Under the pieces are notes generated by a model. That model searched no databases. It worked only from the letters and a program-made list of their open reading frames with translations, and had not been told where the DNA came from. The position numbers and the translations under genes are program-made. From positions 6,197,246-6,261,245 of the forward strand of contig NW_002060945.1 of assembly GCF_000150275.1 (NCBI RefSeq): a DNA stretch of 64,000 bases, read 5' to 3'. Numbering within the stretch: position 1 is the first letter of the stretch; the number at the start of each line of letters is the position of its first letter. The stretch is from Trichoplax adhaerens (lineage: Eukaryota; Placozoa; Uniplacotomia; Trichoplacea; Trichoplacidae). This document shows, in pieces, positions 1 to 12,000 of this stretch.

Positions 1-140
1 ACTGTAAATAACGATGATTATTTCTAGGAAAGTAAACTGTAAATTCTGATATTTACCGACACTATTAGCCACATGAGATGGAACCTAAACATGCATGGAA
101 AAAGTAGAACATCAGTAAGGAAGATCAATCGAACATGTTA

Positions 141-1633
141 TTATTGCATGAGTTGATAACATACATCAAAATTGACGATATTATAATATTCCGGTGGGCT
201 CGTGTTGATGTAAACATCTTGTGGATTATTGGAGGCCATCACTTCTGCCCATGGATCATTAGTAGCAACTAAATGGCTATCCTTTAACCTATCATTAATA
301 TTTCCTGTCGTATCCTATCGATTAAACATATTGATAGCTTAAATAAAAGTATTAGAGATTGAAATACTGCCATACCATAGGTACTTATATTACGTTGGTA
401 TAACTTCAAAATTATAATGACTTACAGATAAATCGATTAAGGCAACTTCGGTTTCGATATGGGCTGATTGGCTGCGCAAAACTTTAGGTGGTACCTAATT
501 TTTCGATTAAAAATAAAAGTTACTTATGCTCTACTACTAAGAAGTAATTGATTGATTATAACTTTGTTACCGATAAGTTTTGATCATCTGGTGGAGCAGT
601 GCCTCGCAATTGAACAGGAGCAACGCTTTGCAATTCAGGAGGAACAGAGGTTTGTAACTCAGGAGGAGCTGACGGTTGTCTGGTTAACGTTCTGATAATA
701 TCATCATTGATATATTTCGCCTACACATACATGGACAATATACTCTTATTAATTCATTCTTGAAAGAGCTGCATTGCTTACAATACAAATTGGCAAATTT
801 TGTACCTGAGATTCCAGCTCATTAACATCTTTGTTCTTAGACATATTACTAACACATAGAAATTGCGAGAAGATGAAAAAGTATAGTTAAAGATAGGTAC
901 GAATAGAACATATAAAAATAAGGACTACAGGGCCTACTTTGGAATTTCACCATCGACTGCTTGCTGAGCGCTTGCTCTAGCTTGTTTGGTAGTTCTTTTA
1001 TAACACAATTCAAAAGCTTGACCAAGTGTTACCACCAAACAGTCAGCAACGTCATTTTCACAGGAGAAGACGTAGCAGCCTTGATTAATTGAAATATGTC
1101 AATTTTATTTGTCTCGAAGTAATTTCCAATCATTCTTTATTTAATCTTATGGCTTGAACACAAATAATAAAAGATTGTTCAGAAATGAGCGTTCAAGTCT
1201 AAACTTACATCTTTTGTCTGCAGATTCTTTAGCGACATAGGCTAAAAACTGAGATTGTTCCTATCATTGTATATAGAAATTTTGGTCAGTGTTATCAGGA
1301 AATATTGTGATAAACTTGAATAAAAAAATATGAGACATATATCAAATTCAAACCTTTTCACCGCAAGCAACGTAGGAAATGCCTTTGACGCTGTGATTGA
1401 AAATACTCTGATACATGAAATTATAATTAATACATGTGTATAAATGTTATAAAATAGTCGCTTAGCATCTATTGCTCAATACGAGTATAGTATAAAACTT
1501 GATCATCATTAGGAATACTGCATCATAATATACTAATGGCATACCTCGTTTAACTTGATATCATAAGTAATCACTTGAGTTACAGTCACGGCTACACCAA
1601 CTTCATGACCAACAAATGAATTTTTAGCATAAG
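141..1633 (-). CDS. PTB/PID-domain endocytic adaptor, GULP1/CED-6-like (5' end not resolved)
   Basis: Eight exons join in phase on the minus strand: 1633-1545, 1407-1354, 1260-1209, 1079-938, 848-806, 720-571, 494-426 and 281-141, giving about 245 residues to the stop at 141-143. The first four exons carry the second half of a phosphotyrosine-binding fold: strands around KGISYVACGEK, QFLAYVAKES and CYVFSCEND, then the C-terminal helix VTLGQAFELCYKR, which resembles the TIGQAFDLAYR helix of GULP1/CED-6 and ARH adaptors. A short charged segment (KNKDVNELESQ) and a Pro-rich tail follow. The tail has a DPW motif near the C-terminus (ATNDPWAEVM), a known type of AP-2 appendage ligand, which suggests an engulfment or clathrin-cargo adaptor. 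Upstream coding-like pieces near 1790-1710 (AAKFLGG) and 2020-1950 probably belong to the N-terminus, but I could not join them in phase. The exact subfamily (GULP, ARH or Dab) is uncertain. Confidence 0.6.
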
Positions 1634-4600
1634 CTAAGAAAATGAAGATCAAATATGATTGATGTTAAGTAATCCAAGTAACGATATATAAGATCCTATT
1701 TAATTTGTCAATCCACTTTAGCAATAGGCACAATCAATTGATTGTAATCGTGATTACCGCCGAGAAACTTTGCTGCTTGCTTGCTCATCTAAATTGAAAT
1801 ATAATATAAAGGAATATTCGAGATGAAAACTATGAAGACGTCTATGGTTAAGGCTGTAGCTATTCATTTTTCAGCGTTATATTCGACTGCTTAGTACTAG
1901 AGAAGGTGCGCCTATATAATTATTGATTTGTTGAGGTTGTCAGTACCTTTCGTTTTTTCATATCCTTGTACGGGCCACATTTTGTTTCTATCGCGCATTT
2001 TGAAATGGCATCACTATATACGAACATTAAGGTTAAATTGAAACATGGATCAATTTATAAGCACTTTTCTTTCTTTAAAAAAGTCCCGAATTACTTTTGA
2101 CAAATTTAATGATTCAAGATTGATACATCGGCGGCATTAAAATAATAATTGTGAGCACTGAGCAGTGATGGATTAAAAATTGAGCGACTCCCGTAGCTAT
2201 AAGAAGTAATCGATTCATCTTGTAGAATACATGTGCTGTATATCAGAGGAATTGGGTTTAGTTTTATTCTAACCGAATCCTGTTTATCAATCTACACACT
2301 TGTACAATATCCACGTCTAAATATTATTTTCCAAGGATAACTATATCATTACATAGAAATTGGGTACTCGTAAAACTATCATGGACTAATATGCGAATGC
2401 TAATCTCGAAATCTTGTGAAATTAGTCAAGACTTGAGACGCATGGCTTTGGCAGCTCTAGCTAGCGTGGAATTCCAACAGTGATCCATATATACTGCATT
2501 TGTCAGTACATCCCCCAATTTGGCTTCTCACTTTTGCTCTCTATATGATCGTTCTATATGTAAAACTCATTTTGTAGTTGGTCATCTCCTCGGATTGACC
2601 ATTCCCATATTTGATCGATAACCGAATCTGCCAGGATACTAGATATCGTAGTATCCGTCTATCACTGATTTTTCTCTTCATTTTTATCTCCAAAAGTAAT
2701 TTTGTGATATTATTCAAGGCGCATGGCTTTGGCAGCTAGAACTATATCGATACGAGATATTTTAAATATTACTCCAGTAACAACTTTAAAGGAAACTTTT
2801 TTTCTCATTTTTATGTCTATTACTTTTGTTTCAACTATCAATGCTGCAAAAGGGGATATCACATGTTAATAGCGCCATTGAGCTTGATATATTAAGTTTA
2901 CTGTATGTGTAGTAAGTAATTTAAAAAGAAAACTACTGTATCTACGGTACAAGTATAATGCAGAAGATAGGTGATTGTTGGCGAGAGGCAAGCCATGAAC
3001 TGTCGTCGATATGTTAGATATAGTTGGTAGTTTGCGGGTAAGCCTATCAGACTAGAGTTATCGTTCCTATCACCGTTAGAAAATTGATTATGTCGATGCC
3101 GACAGTTTTGATTTGTACCGGCAGCAATTCATTCAATGGTGAAATTCCGTAGAACTGTTGATTACAGTAAGCCAAATTATCATCAGTCCTGAAATTATCG
3201 GGAAAGAACATCCAAGACAAGTGACCTAGTGGTTTAGATATTTAAATTCAATCCTGTCGCTATAACATAGAAGATGTATAATAGTAGTGTGGATGTGGAT
3301 ATTCATAATTTGACCTATTTCGCAAATAGTCAATGGCAACAGTTATCACGAATTTGCTGTCAAAGATATTGTTGCTAAGCAAGTGGCTAACAGATTTTTT
3401 TTTTTGTAACAGATCAATATGCCAATTATGGATTAAGGGATTAGTAGAAAAAGATGCAAAAATATGTTTTAACATATGTGTTCCTTTATTAAGATAGCTA
3501 ACAGTGCCCTTTTAAAAGTGTGGATTGTTTATGTTGGCATACAATAATTTGATTGATTTTAACATTGGACCTCTTATGTCATTCTATAAAAAAAAAATAA
3601 TAATTTGACGACATTCAGCAATGAGCATAAGTAAAAACATTGTCGCTGTTGGATCGATATCATGAAGCGATGGCGATCAAACCATTGCGGTATTTCGATC
3701 TTTTTGATTCATTTACATACGACGATGATGAACACTTCTACTGCCATTTAGTTTGTCTTTTCATTCTTTTACCTTCAATTAATTACATTTTGCATAGTTA
3801 CAGTAAGCGTTATAGTTGGTAGAAGAACCAGGTGTGGAAAAAATAGAATGGCTATCTTGGACAGTACTGCATTGTCCGATTGAATACGTTCATATAGGGT
3901 AAAGCAATGGAGTAGATTTGTGAATCATCGCTAGCGGATTACATGGAAATTAATCACAGATGAACAACGATGACATAAGAATGATGACATCAAGTCGTTG
4001 ATTATTTTTTTGTTACTTACAGTATCTAAGGAAGTTTTAAATGAGAAGTATCCATCGTCTTGCAATAGTAACTATTACACATCAGGATCAGTTCAAGAAA
4101 ATTATTTACAATTCAAATACTTTCCTCATTTCATCATATAATTGTATCTACTATGCGAGTATGTCAATAAAACTCAATTCCGTTTCTAGTGTTTAGATGG
4201 TCAATAAAATAAAACATTGGCAATCTTTTTTAATGGATGATTTATCTTATTGATTGTTCATCTATTTGGACGAAATTGTGATGAGAATTCACATGGGGAT
4301 TTAGGTGCAGTAAAAAAATTCAAATTTCAAATTTCATACGTAGTACAACATGCTGCTTGGATCTTGTAAAAATTTAAACAGCATCACTTTTAGTCTTAGC
4401 ATTTATAAAGTGTATCTAGGGTGAAAGCAATGGGACTGGATAAAAAAAAGATAGGGTGGTGATAATTTTACCCGTATAGGATTTCATGATATACAGTAAA
4501 TCTTGTATACTTGCACTTACCGAATAATTTCCGTGCGAAGTTCGTCTGTACAGGTTCGTATAGAACTGATGATCGGAATGCATCCAATGTACTAGAAAAG

Positions 4601-5985
4601 ATCAAATTTAAGATAGAATGATTAAGTGGATGATCTTCTTATAGTATTTTAAAATGGCTTCATCCGCTTGCATAAAATTGTAGGTTAGTGAAAACAAAAA
4701 TTAAGGTTAAATGGAAGACATGATTGTACTTGTAGAAAATCACTAGCATGGATTACGTTGAAGGCCAAACTTAGTAAATTGAACAATTTAAGATTGCATT
4801 TCAATCCATATGTAATCGAGAATGATTCATATCTAGTCGATCATGTTCAAGGTAGAATAAAATTGATCATTGGATAGGAATCTTATGACTAGATTTACCA
4901 GAAGGATTAAAAGTTATGTACTGTAGATCAGTTCATTACAGTATAATTATTCAAACGATTTTGTCGTGTAGAACTTGAAGTACGACACGTATAAGGCAAT
5001 CCATCATGAAGGTGTACTTGATTTTAACGCTTTGTAACTTACTGGAAAGGATATGAAAAATTTGCTACTGCAGTTGGATATTATCCAATGGATTTATTCG
5101 CCCATTCAACATGAAGTAGAACTACTGTACTTTGCAAGTCGATTGCCTAGATGGCTTTTTATCAGGCTTGGGCAATATCCAAGAGTAGAGTGCACACATC
5201 AAGGAAAAAGGAATATCAAAGGTGTCCACTAGCGATACCCTATCACAGAGTCCATGACTCCCTGCAATAGAGCTATGAACTAAGATTACTCATCTCATCT
5301 AGAGTAGGTATGACTCTATTACAAAATTAAGAGACATGGAGCTACTGCCATGTTGTCTTGACAATTTTCCAGGTCTATTCTACTCATGCTTGCTACTCTT
5401 GCGAAACATGCATGGTGGACAAGCGATGAGATGATGAATCATGAATTTATCAATCCAAATCGAACCCATTAACTATAAATCCCTCTTCTATTCATAAACC
5501 CCATCCAACATGATCATCTTGTCCATCATCAATCAGTTCGATTATCCCTTGGATGATATCTAGACTGCTATTTCTCCTTTCAACTGGCTCAATTCTTTCC
5601 GTCCTCCTCCCCCCTAATTTTTTGCTTGCGCTCTTGTTGTTATTGTTGGATGATGCGTGTAAAATTCAACTTGATCATCATCTTTTGCACCCTTCAAAAT
5701 GGAGATCCAATAGCAATCAAGAAGTATCGATAATTAACACTTACTTTAGATGTATAACAAGCTCCACCACCATCTTCGAAGACACTAGATGGATGGATCC
5801 AACGGTAAGCTTTGCCTTTTTTACGATGTTCTCGACGGCCATTCATCTTGAATTTGCATGCCTAGTAGGCTAGCGGCAGCTTATTTAAGACGCGTCCAGT
5901 ATGGTGTCCGGCTGAGCACCTGGTGGTCATCATCGTCACAAATTGACTCACAATTGCACGTCACTCCACCTAAAGGTCATCTTCA
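1634..5985. other. Intergenic stretch without a recognisable gene
   Basis: Apart from the possible 5' exons of the PTB adaptor (about 1710-2020), I see no reading frame with a recognisable domain. A 17-bp direct repeat (GCATGGCTTTGGCAGCT) occurs at 2440-2456 and again at 2721-2737. On the minus strand about 5860-5740 reads as a short basic open segment (motif GRREHRKKGKAYRWIHPSS) ending at a good GTAAGT donor. It could be a single orphan exon, but no partner exon was found. The rest looks like ordinary AT-rich non-coding sequence. Confidence 0.5.
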
Positions 5986-6026
5986 GCAGTACATGACGTC
6001 ATCGTGGTGATGACGTCATGTACTGC
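5986..6026. repeat. Perfect 18-bp inverted repeat with two CRE-like TGACGTCA cores
   Basis: The arm at 5986-6003 is an exact reverse complement of the arm at 6009-6026, separated by a 5-base spacer (GTGGT). Each arm contains the self-complementary octamer TGACGTCA, the consensus site of CREB/ATF bZIP factors. It can be read as a hairpin, a remnant of an inverted-repeat element, or a tandem bZIP regulatory site. It lies about 3 kb upstream of PIK3C3 and about 4 kb from the PTB gene, so no target gene is obvious. Confidence 0.85.
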
Positions 6027-7040
6027 AGCACCAGTGCTAGCACTAGAAACACTATGGGAAACAATCATGTCCATGCCACATCATAGGGTAGTGTCCGGTT
6101 TTAGTCATACGGTACAGTGTAAACGAGGAGAAAAATAGTCGATACGCTTTATTAAGTGTTTAGCAGTTGATAAAAATGGCCATGATCGCTAGAAATGAGC
6201 TATCAGAAGGCAGAGTAGTATTAGGTAGAAATGTTGATGCAGTAAACTAAGCTAGGCAGTAGCATTGGTTAAAAATATCCAAGTAGTATAGCATTATAAC
6301 AGGGATGCTTAATTAATAAGAGAAATTCCTTAAAAATGGAATGGAGCTGGCAGGACGTAGCTGCATTTGGTAAAAATGTCCTAGCAGCAAAGCATAAGCG
6401 ACGATTACAACATGATGGACTATTGAAAATTGCTATACTAATCCTTTACAGCGATACTCCTCCAATGCCGACAACGATTGTTTTGACTAAATGAAATGAC
6501 TAGTCTACAGACTACAGCATGTACCATTTGTACATTGCTCAGTGCTTCAGAAATTAAGCCCCCAATCCTTTTGAGACAGTAATAGGGTAGAAAGTCTGAC
6601 CAGCAACAATAAAAATAGAGCTCAGCTGTCAGCAATGAATAGCTTTGAGGCTATTTTCCACCAGGTCGAATTGGAGACTACTTTGCACAGCAAATTGATT
6701 GGAGCTGAGTCTTTCAATTTGTCGCTAAGCTTTATAGTAGAGCAACGATTCAAAACCAAGATAAAAACAAATATGATAGTGCCGCCGGCAGTGCTCAGTA
6801 GGCTGGTAAAATCCCCGAGTGGCCATGACTCATACATTGTTATTATTATTATAATAATAATACATTATTTTGTCACACATTTATAAAAAGCAAGTTAGTA
6901 AGCATGAATGAATCATCCTTTAACCGCTAGAAGAAATGGGCTGCAGTCTACAAGAGATGCTCAATCATGCTGTAGACTATGCCATGGACTTGTCCATTAC
7001 TTGCAAAGTAATCGGCAAGTCTATGACAGTCACTGTAGAA
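6027..7040. other. Intergenic, degenerate repeats and AT microsatellite
   Basis: The segment 6160-6420 holds loosely repeated pieces built round AGCATTGGTTAAAAATATCC and CTGCATTTGGTAAAAATGTC. A TTA/ATA trinucleotide run sits at about 6838-6863. Overlapping open frames on both strands at 6620-6890 show no known domain and are probably not genes. Confidence 0.4.
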
Positions 7041-7049
7041 GTATACGGT

Positions 7050-8620
7050 AGAAACGTACTGGAGAAGCATTGCAGATGATGACCGATTCTTCAGAATCAA
7101 ATTTCTTTCCTGGGCATTTTTTCATCGCTACGGTGCATACAGTCAGCGACTACTAAGGAAAGAAATTGGATCAGTCCCTGATCTAGCAGAGGCAAGAGGA
7201 TCATTGTTGATCTAGGGACTTTGAAGTTTTCCCTCTTTTTAAGAAGCCTCTGATTGATTCTGGCTTGCTTTAGGTCAGCAAGCTGCCTAGTAGCCACGTA
7301 CTGGAGAGCCATTGCAGATGATGACAGAATCTTTAGAATAAGATTTCTTTCTGGCATTTCGCCGCAGTGCATGCCATCTTTCATCGCTACGGTGCATGAC
7401 ACATACTGCCATACAATCAGCGACTACTAAAGAAAGAAATTGGATCAGTCCCTGATCTAATCGAGGCAAGGAGATCATTGTTGATCCAAGGACTTTTTCA
7501 GTTTTCCCACTTATGAACAAGCCCATGATTCATTCTGGCTTACTTAGGTCAGCCAGCTGCAAAGTAGAAACGTGCAGTACTGGAGTAGCATTGCAGATGC
7601 TTACAGATTCCTCTGGATATATCACCAGAAATTTGATCAGTCCTTGATCTAATAGAGGCAGGGAGATCAATGCTGATCCAGGGACTTTAGGTCATCTAGC
7701 TACAAAGTAGAAACGTACTGTATTGGAGAAGCATTGCAGATGATGACAGATTCTTCAGAATAGAATTTCTTTTCTGGATATTTGATTAGTCCCTGATCTA
7801 ATCGAGGCAGGAAGATCATAGTTGATCCAAGGACTTTGTCAGTTTTCCCACTTATTAACAAGCCCGTGATTGATTCTGGCTTACTTTAGATCAGCCAGCT
7901 GCAAAGCAGAGACTTGCAGTACTGGAGAAGCATTGCAGATGCTTACAGATTCCTCTGGACATATCATCAGAAATTTGATCAGTCCTTGATCTAATCGAGG
8001 CAGGGAGATCATTGTTGATCCAGGGACTTTAGGTCATCAAGCTGCAAAGTAGAAACGTACTGTATTGGAGAAGCATTGCAGATGATGACAGATTCTTCAG
8101 AATAGAATTTCTTTTCTGGAATTTGATCAGTCGCTGATCTAATCGAGGCAGGGATTGTTGATTCAGGGACTTTGCTAGTTTTCCCTCTTATTAAGAAGCC
8201 CGTGATTGATTCTGGCTTACTTAAGGTCAGCCAGCTGCAAAGTAGAAACGTACTGGAGAAGCATTGCAGATGATGACAGATTCTTCAGAATACAATTTCT
8301 TTTCTGGAATTTGATCAGTCGCTTGATCCAATCGAGGCAGGGATTGTTGATCCAGGGACTTTGCTAGTTTTCCCTCTTATTAAGAAGCCCGTGATTGATT
8401 CTGGCTTACTTTAGGTCAGCCAGCTGCAAAGCAGAAACGTAATGGAGAAGCATTGCAGATGATAGCAGATTCTTCACAACACAATTTCTTTTCTGGACAT
8501 TTAATCAGTCCCTGATCTAATCGAGGCAGGGAGGTCATTATTGGTCAAGGGACTTTGCCAGTTTTCCCTCTTGGAAGCCCTTTAATTGATTGTAGATTAG
8601 GGTTAGACTGCTATAAACTT
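7050..8620. repeat. Complex tandem array with about eight copies and a higher-order period near 340 bp
   Basis: The landmark CATTGCAGATG recurs near 7070, 7312, 7590, 7733, 7931, 8072, 8263 and 8449. Two unit types exist. A long type carries GATTCTTCAGAATAGAATTT and a tail ending GATTGATTCTGGCTTACTT. A short type carries GCTTACAGATTCCTCTGGA (about 7597 and 7939). Short and long units alternate in the middle of the array, giving a higher-order period of about 340 bp, while the distal copies are all long type at about 190 bp. Inside each unit GTCCCTGATC and GATCCAGGGAC face each other across about 30 bases, so each unit can form a stem. Short open frames read through it on the minus strand are by-products of the repeat. 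Confidence 0.85.
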
Positions 8621-9053
8621 GCATGCAAGCAGCTCGCCATTTTATTTATTTACAACTGCCTTGCTCGAGGGTAGAATATAGGATAGTGTAGCATACGCTC
8701 CAATCAAGTCAGTCAAACCGAAGTCTAATTGAATAATTACTTGCTGTCGCTTGACAGGAATATCAGTCTACTATAGAGTGTATCATGGGCTACTACTCAA
8801 CTCAGTCAAATAGCTTTTAATGGTAGGACGATGTTTTGGACATACTGCGATTGCCGAGAGTGGGGTCATTTGTCAAATCTTGCAAATACAGTATACTGCT
8901 CCATCCACTCCATCGGAGTAGAGTCAAAATCTGTTGAAATTCTACGAAATTCGCTGACAGCCTAGCATTGCATCATACGTGGCAAGAGAAATGGCCACCA
9001 GCAACTTATCCTCCTCCTTCTTGCCTTCAATGGCGTAATTGGAATACACAGTC
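8621..9053. other. Presumed PIK3C3 upstream region
   Basis: This sequence between the tandem array and the PIK3C3 start codon shows no coding signal and no clear TATA or initiator element that I could identify. Confidence 0.4.
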
Positions 9054-12000
9054 ATGGCTGCTTCTGATCTACTCGATAAGTTTAACTATGTCTACAGCTG
9101 CGATCTAGATACTTATGTCTATATTAAAATGTAAGTAAATGGATAGGAAAGTAAGTCGTTATTCTGCCCTAAGAGTTGTTGCATGAAGCAATGCATTCGT
9201 TCTACTGGATAGAGATTCTGTCTGTCGAGACAAGATGTCTCTCTCCAATAACCAATAAATATGCTTGATTGACTACACTAAATCATTCTCTACCAAGTCG
9301 ATGTAAATAATAAGGAATGAATACGATGATAGACATGAGAATGTAAAGGAGAAAAATCTAATCATATCTTGATCCAAATATGTAGAGGAACTTTAGAAGG
9401 GAAACGAGATCGAAAGTGTTTAAAAGCTCTTGTTGACGATCCAGTCTTAAAATTTTCAGGTCTTTATGAAAGGTAAGTCAAATATAAAATCACAACCTAG
9501 TGCAATCAATGAATAATCAGTCTAGGTTATAAATGAGTTAGCTTTACCCTTGATGAGAAGATATACCGATCAATATGCGACTATCATTAGAACGTTGTGA
9601 AATTATATCACCATTGTAATAATAACAACTGCAATAGCAACAAGGATAATCGATGCAGTGGTTTGACAGATAGAACGTACAATGACTGCTCTTCTTCCTC
9701 ATATCAATCTACAGTAATCGTTTTATACTATCAATATCCCAGCAGTGGACAATGATGTTGCTAGGCTAATTGAGGATAGATAAACGTACAAGTACATTTT
9801 CCAAAATCAGACCATTTCTAGACGTATACTCGCTACCATCGATTCGTAGTACATTAATGCTATCGCCTCCATACAGTACGAGGAATGTAGGAAAGATTCT
9901 CATCCGTCATCCTACAGTATTGTATTGTGCCTCCAGATTAAACTTGAAATCTTGACTATGATTCCATATAGTGAGAAAGCAGATCTATTTGTATCATGCA
10001 AAGTCTATGACAACAACGTTGAATTAACACTGCCAACAAGAACATCTTACAAACCTTTTAGCAGAAGATGGAAGTAAGTTTATTTGCTATAGCTGGTATC
10101 CAAATTGCTAATTTTGCATATACAAATTGACTGGATACATGACTACATATTGATTCTAATACTGTACGTGTAATTTCTTAGTTGGAATGAATGGATTAAA
10201 TTACCTATCAAGTATAGCGATTTGCCAAGGAATGCCCAGGTACAGTAATCTTATTCTCGATACTAAAGCCTTTCTACGGTATCTGAATGGTTGTCATATT
10301 TGCTTAATCTATTCATTCATCTACAATACAACGACTGATCTACAAGCAGTACTTACTGCTTAACTTGAAAAACAATCCATTTGATTGCATTACTTTACAC
10401 CTTTATGATAGATTGCTATTACCATTTGGGATATTTACGGGTCAAAGAAAGCTATACCTGTTGGCGCAACAACGGTATCACTATTTGGCAAGAACGGGTA
10501 ATTTCAAAAATAGACAGAATGCAATTGTACTATACTTTTCTGCGATAGGTTTCAATCAAAGTAATCCTTCAACTTACACTCACGTACACGTATATGCAAT
10601 TTTCTTTACTTATTGTATCTAAATACCTACCTTGATTAAGAGTATACTAATCATAATACTTGCCAGCATTATGCTAGTTATTAATCTGCTTTAACCGAAT
10701 TAATTAATACTACAAAACTACTGATTGCTGTAGTGTCATGTAAGCTAACTAAATATGGATATACTCGTATCATTGTTTCTACCACAGAATTTTCCGACGC
10801 GGAATACATGATTTTAAAGTGTGGCCTGATGTTGAGGCTGATGGGAAGGTTAATACTACTACCCCAGGTAAAATGTCCGATGACTGCTCTCAGAAACAAA
10901 TGATGCGATTAAGCAAGGTAAACTACTACTTTAGACAGGAGTAATTGAACGTAAAATCGCTCTAGACATTTCGTTATAACTTGGCGTCACTACTATCTCG
11001 TCACCTACCTACTCTAATTTTAGCTAAGCAAAAAACACCGTAAAGGCCGAATGAAAGAAGTCGATTGGCTTGATAGGCTTGCTTTTAGAGAAATTGAGCA
11101 AATTAATGAGGTTATGACCGTTCTTATCATTATGAACTTCAATTAGCTCGTTGTGTCGTTTGAGAATAATAACCAATAAAATAAGTCTTCTTATGAGCGC
11201 TATTGGTTTGTCAGTTATATGTGGCCATTTTTGATATTAATTAGAAAGAAAAAAGAGATTCTAACATGATGTTTTTAATGGTGGAATTTCCACGGATACA
11301 TCGTGAAAATGACGATTATTGCATTGTATACTTTGAAAAGGTAGGTTATGATAGCTAGTTGTAAGTTCTATTGCTAATTCATTAGAATAAAATGCAAGTA
11401 CGTTTACTATGTCACACTGTACCACAGACTTGATTGTATCCTTAACTCAATTATTTGTGGACAGGATGCAACTTCTGAAGATGTTGTTAAGCCATTAAAT
11501 GATATTATTGTTTTACCGGATCCAGAATTGGAATGTGTAAGGAATAACAGATATTTCCATTTCATTTTTCCCATCTGTCTAAAGCTTTGCAATTTTTGCG
11601 TAATCCTCGTTAGAGTAATTTAGCTGAGATGAAGCACCATAAATTGATGCGAGCCCTAAGGACAGGAACACGCGAGCTTAAACCCAATGCGGAAATTAGA
11701 GACTTACTGAATGTAGACAATCTAGATTATCTTAAATTGTCTCATTTACTTGGAATGTTTAGCAAGGATTTGTATTGCAATGTTTTCACTAAACTATCTT
11801 ATTTGAACTCCTGGCATAAACAGATAATTATGAATTATCCGCCTACAAAGTTTTTAACGGCTGACGAAGAAGATTTAATCTGGAGATTTCGTTTCTATTT
11901 ATCCAGTTATAAAAAAGTTTGTCCTAAAAAATTGATGTAATTATCTCGATGTCGTTTTAGTCATTTATTGACTTACGCTATCAAACTATATCCGTACGTG

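Noticed and set aside
5553-5873. 106-codon plus-strand frame
   Set aside because: No ATG at its start; the opposite strand reads better as a possible short exon; no domain.
6622-6886. Overlapping sense and antisense frames of 71 and 83 codons
   Set aside because: Mirror frames with no domain, next to a microsatellite.
7097-7526. Two minus-strand frames of 79-101 codons sharing long segments
   Set aside because: They share segments because both lie in the tandem array; not conserved between array copies.
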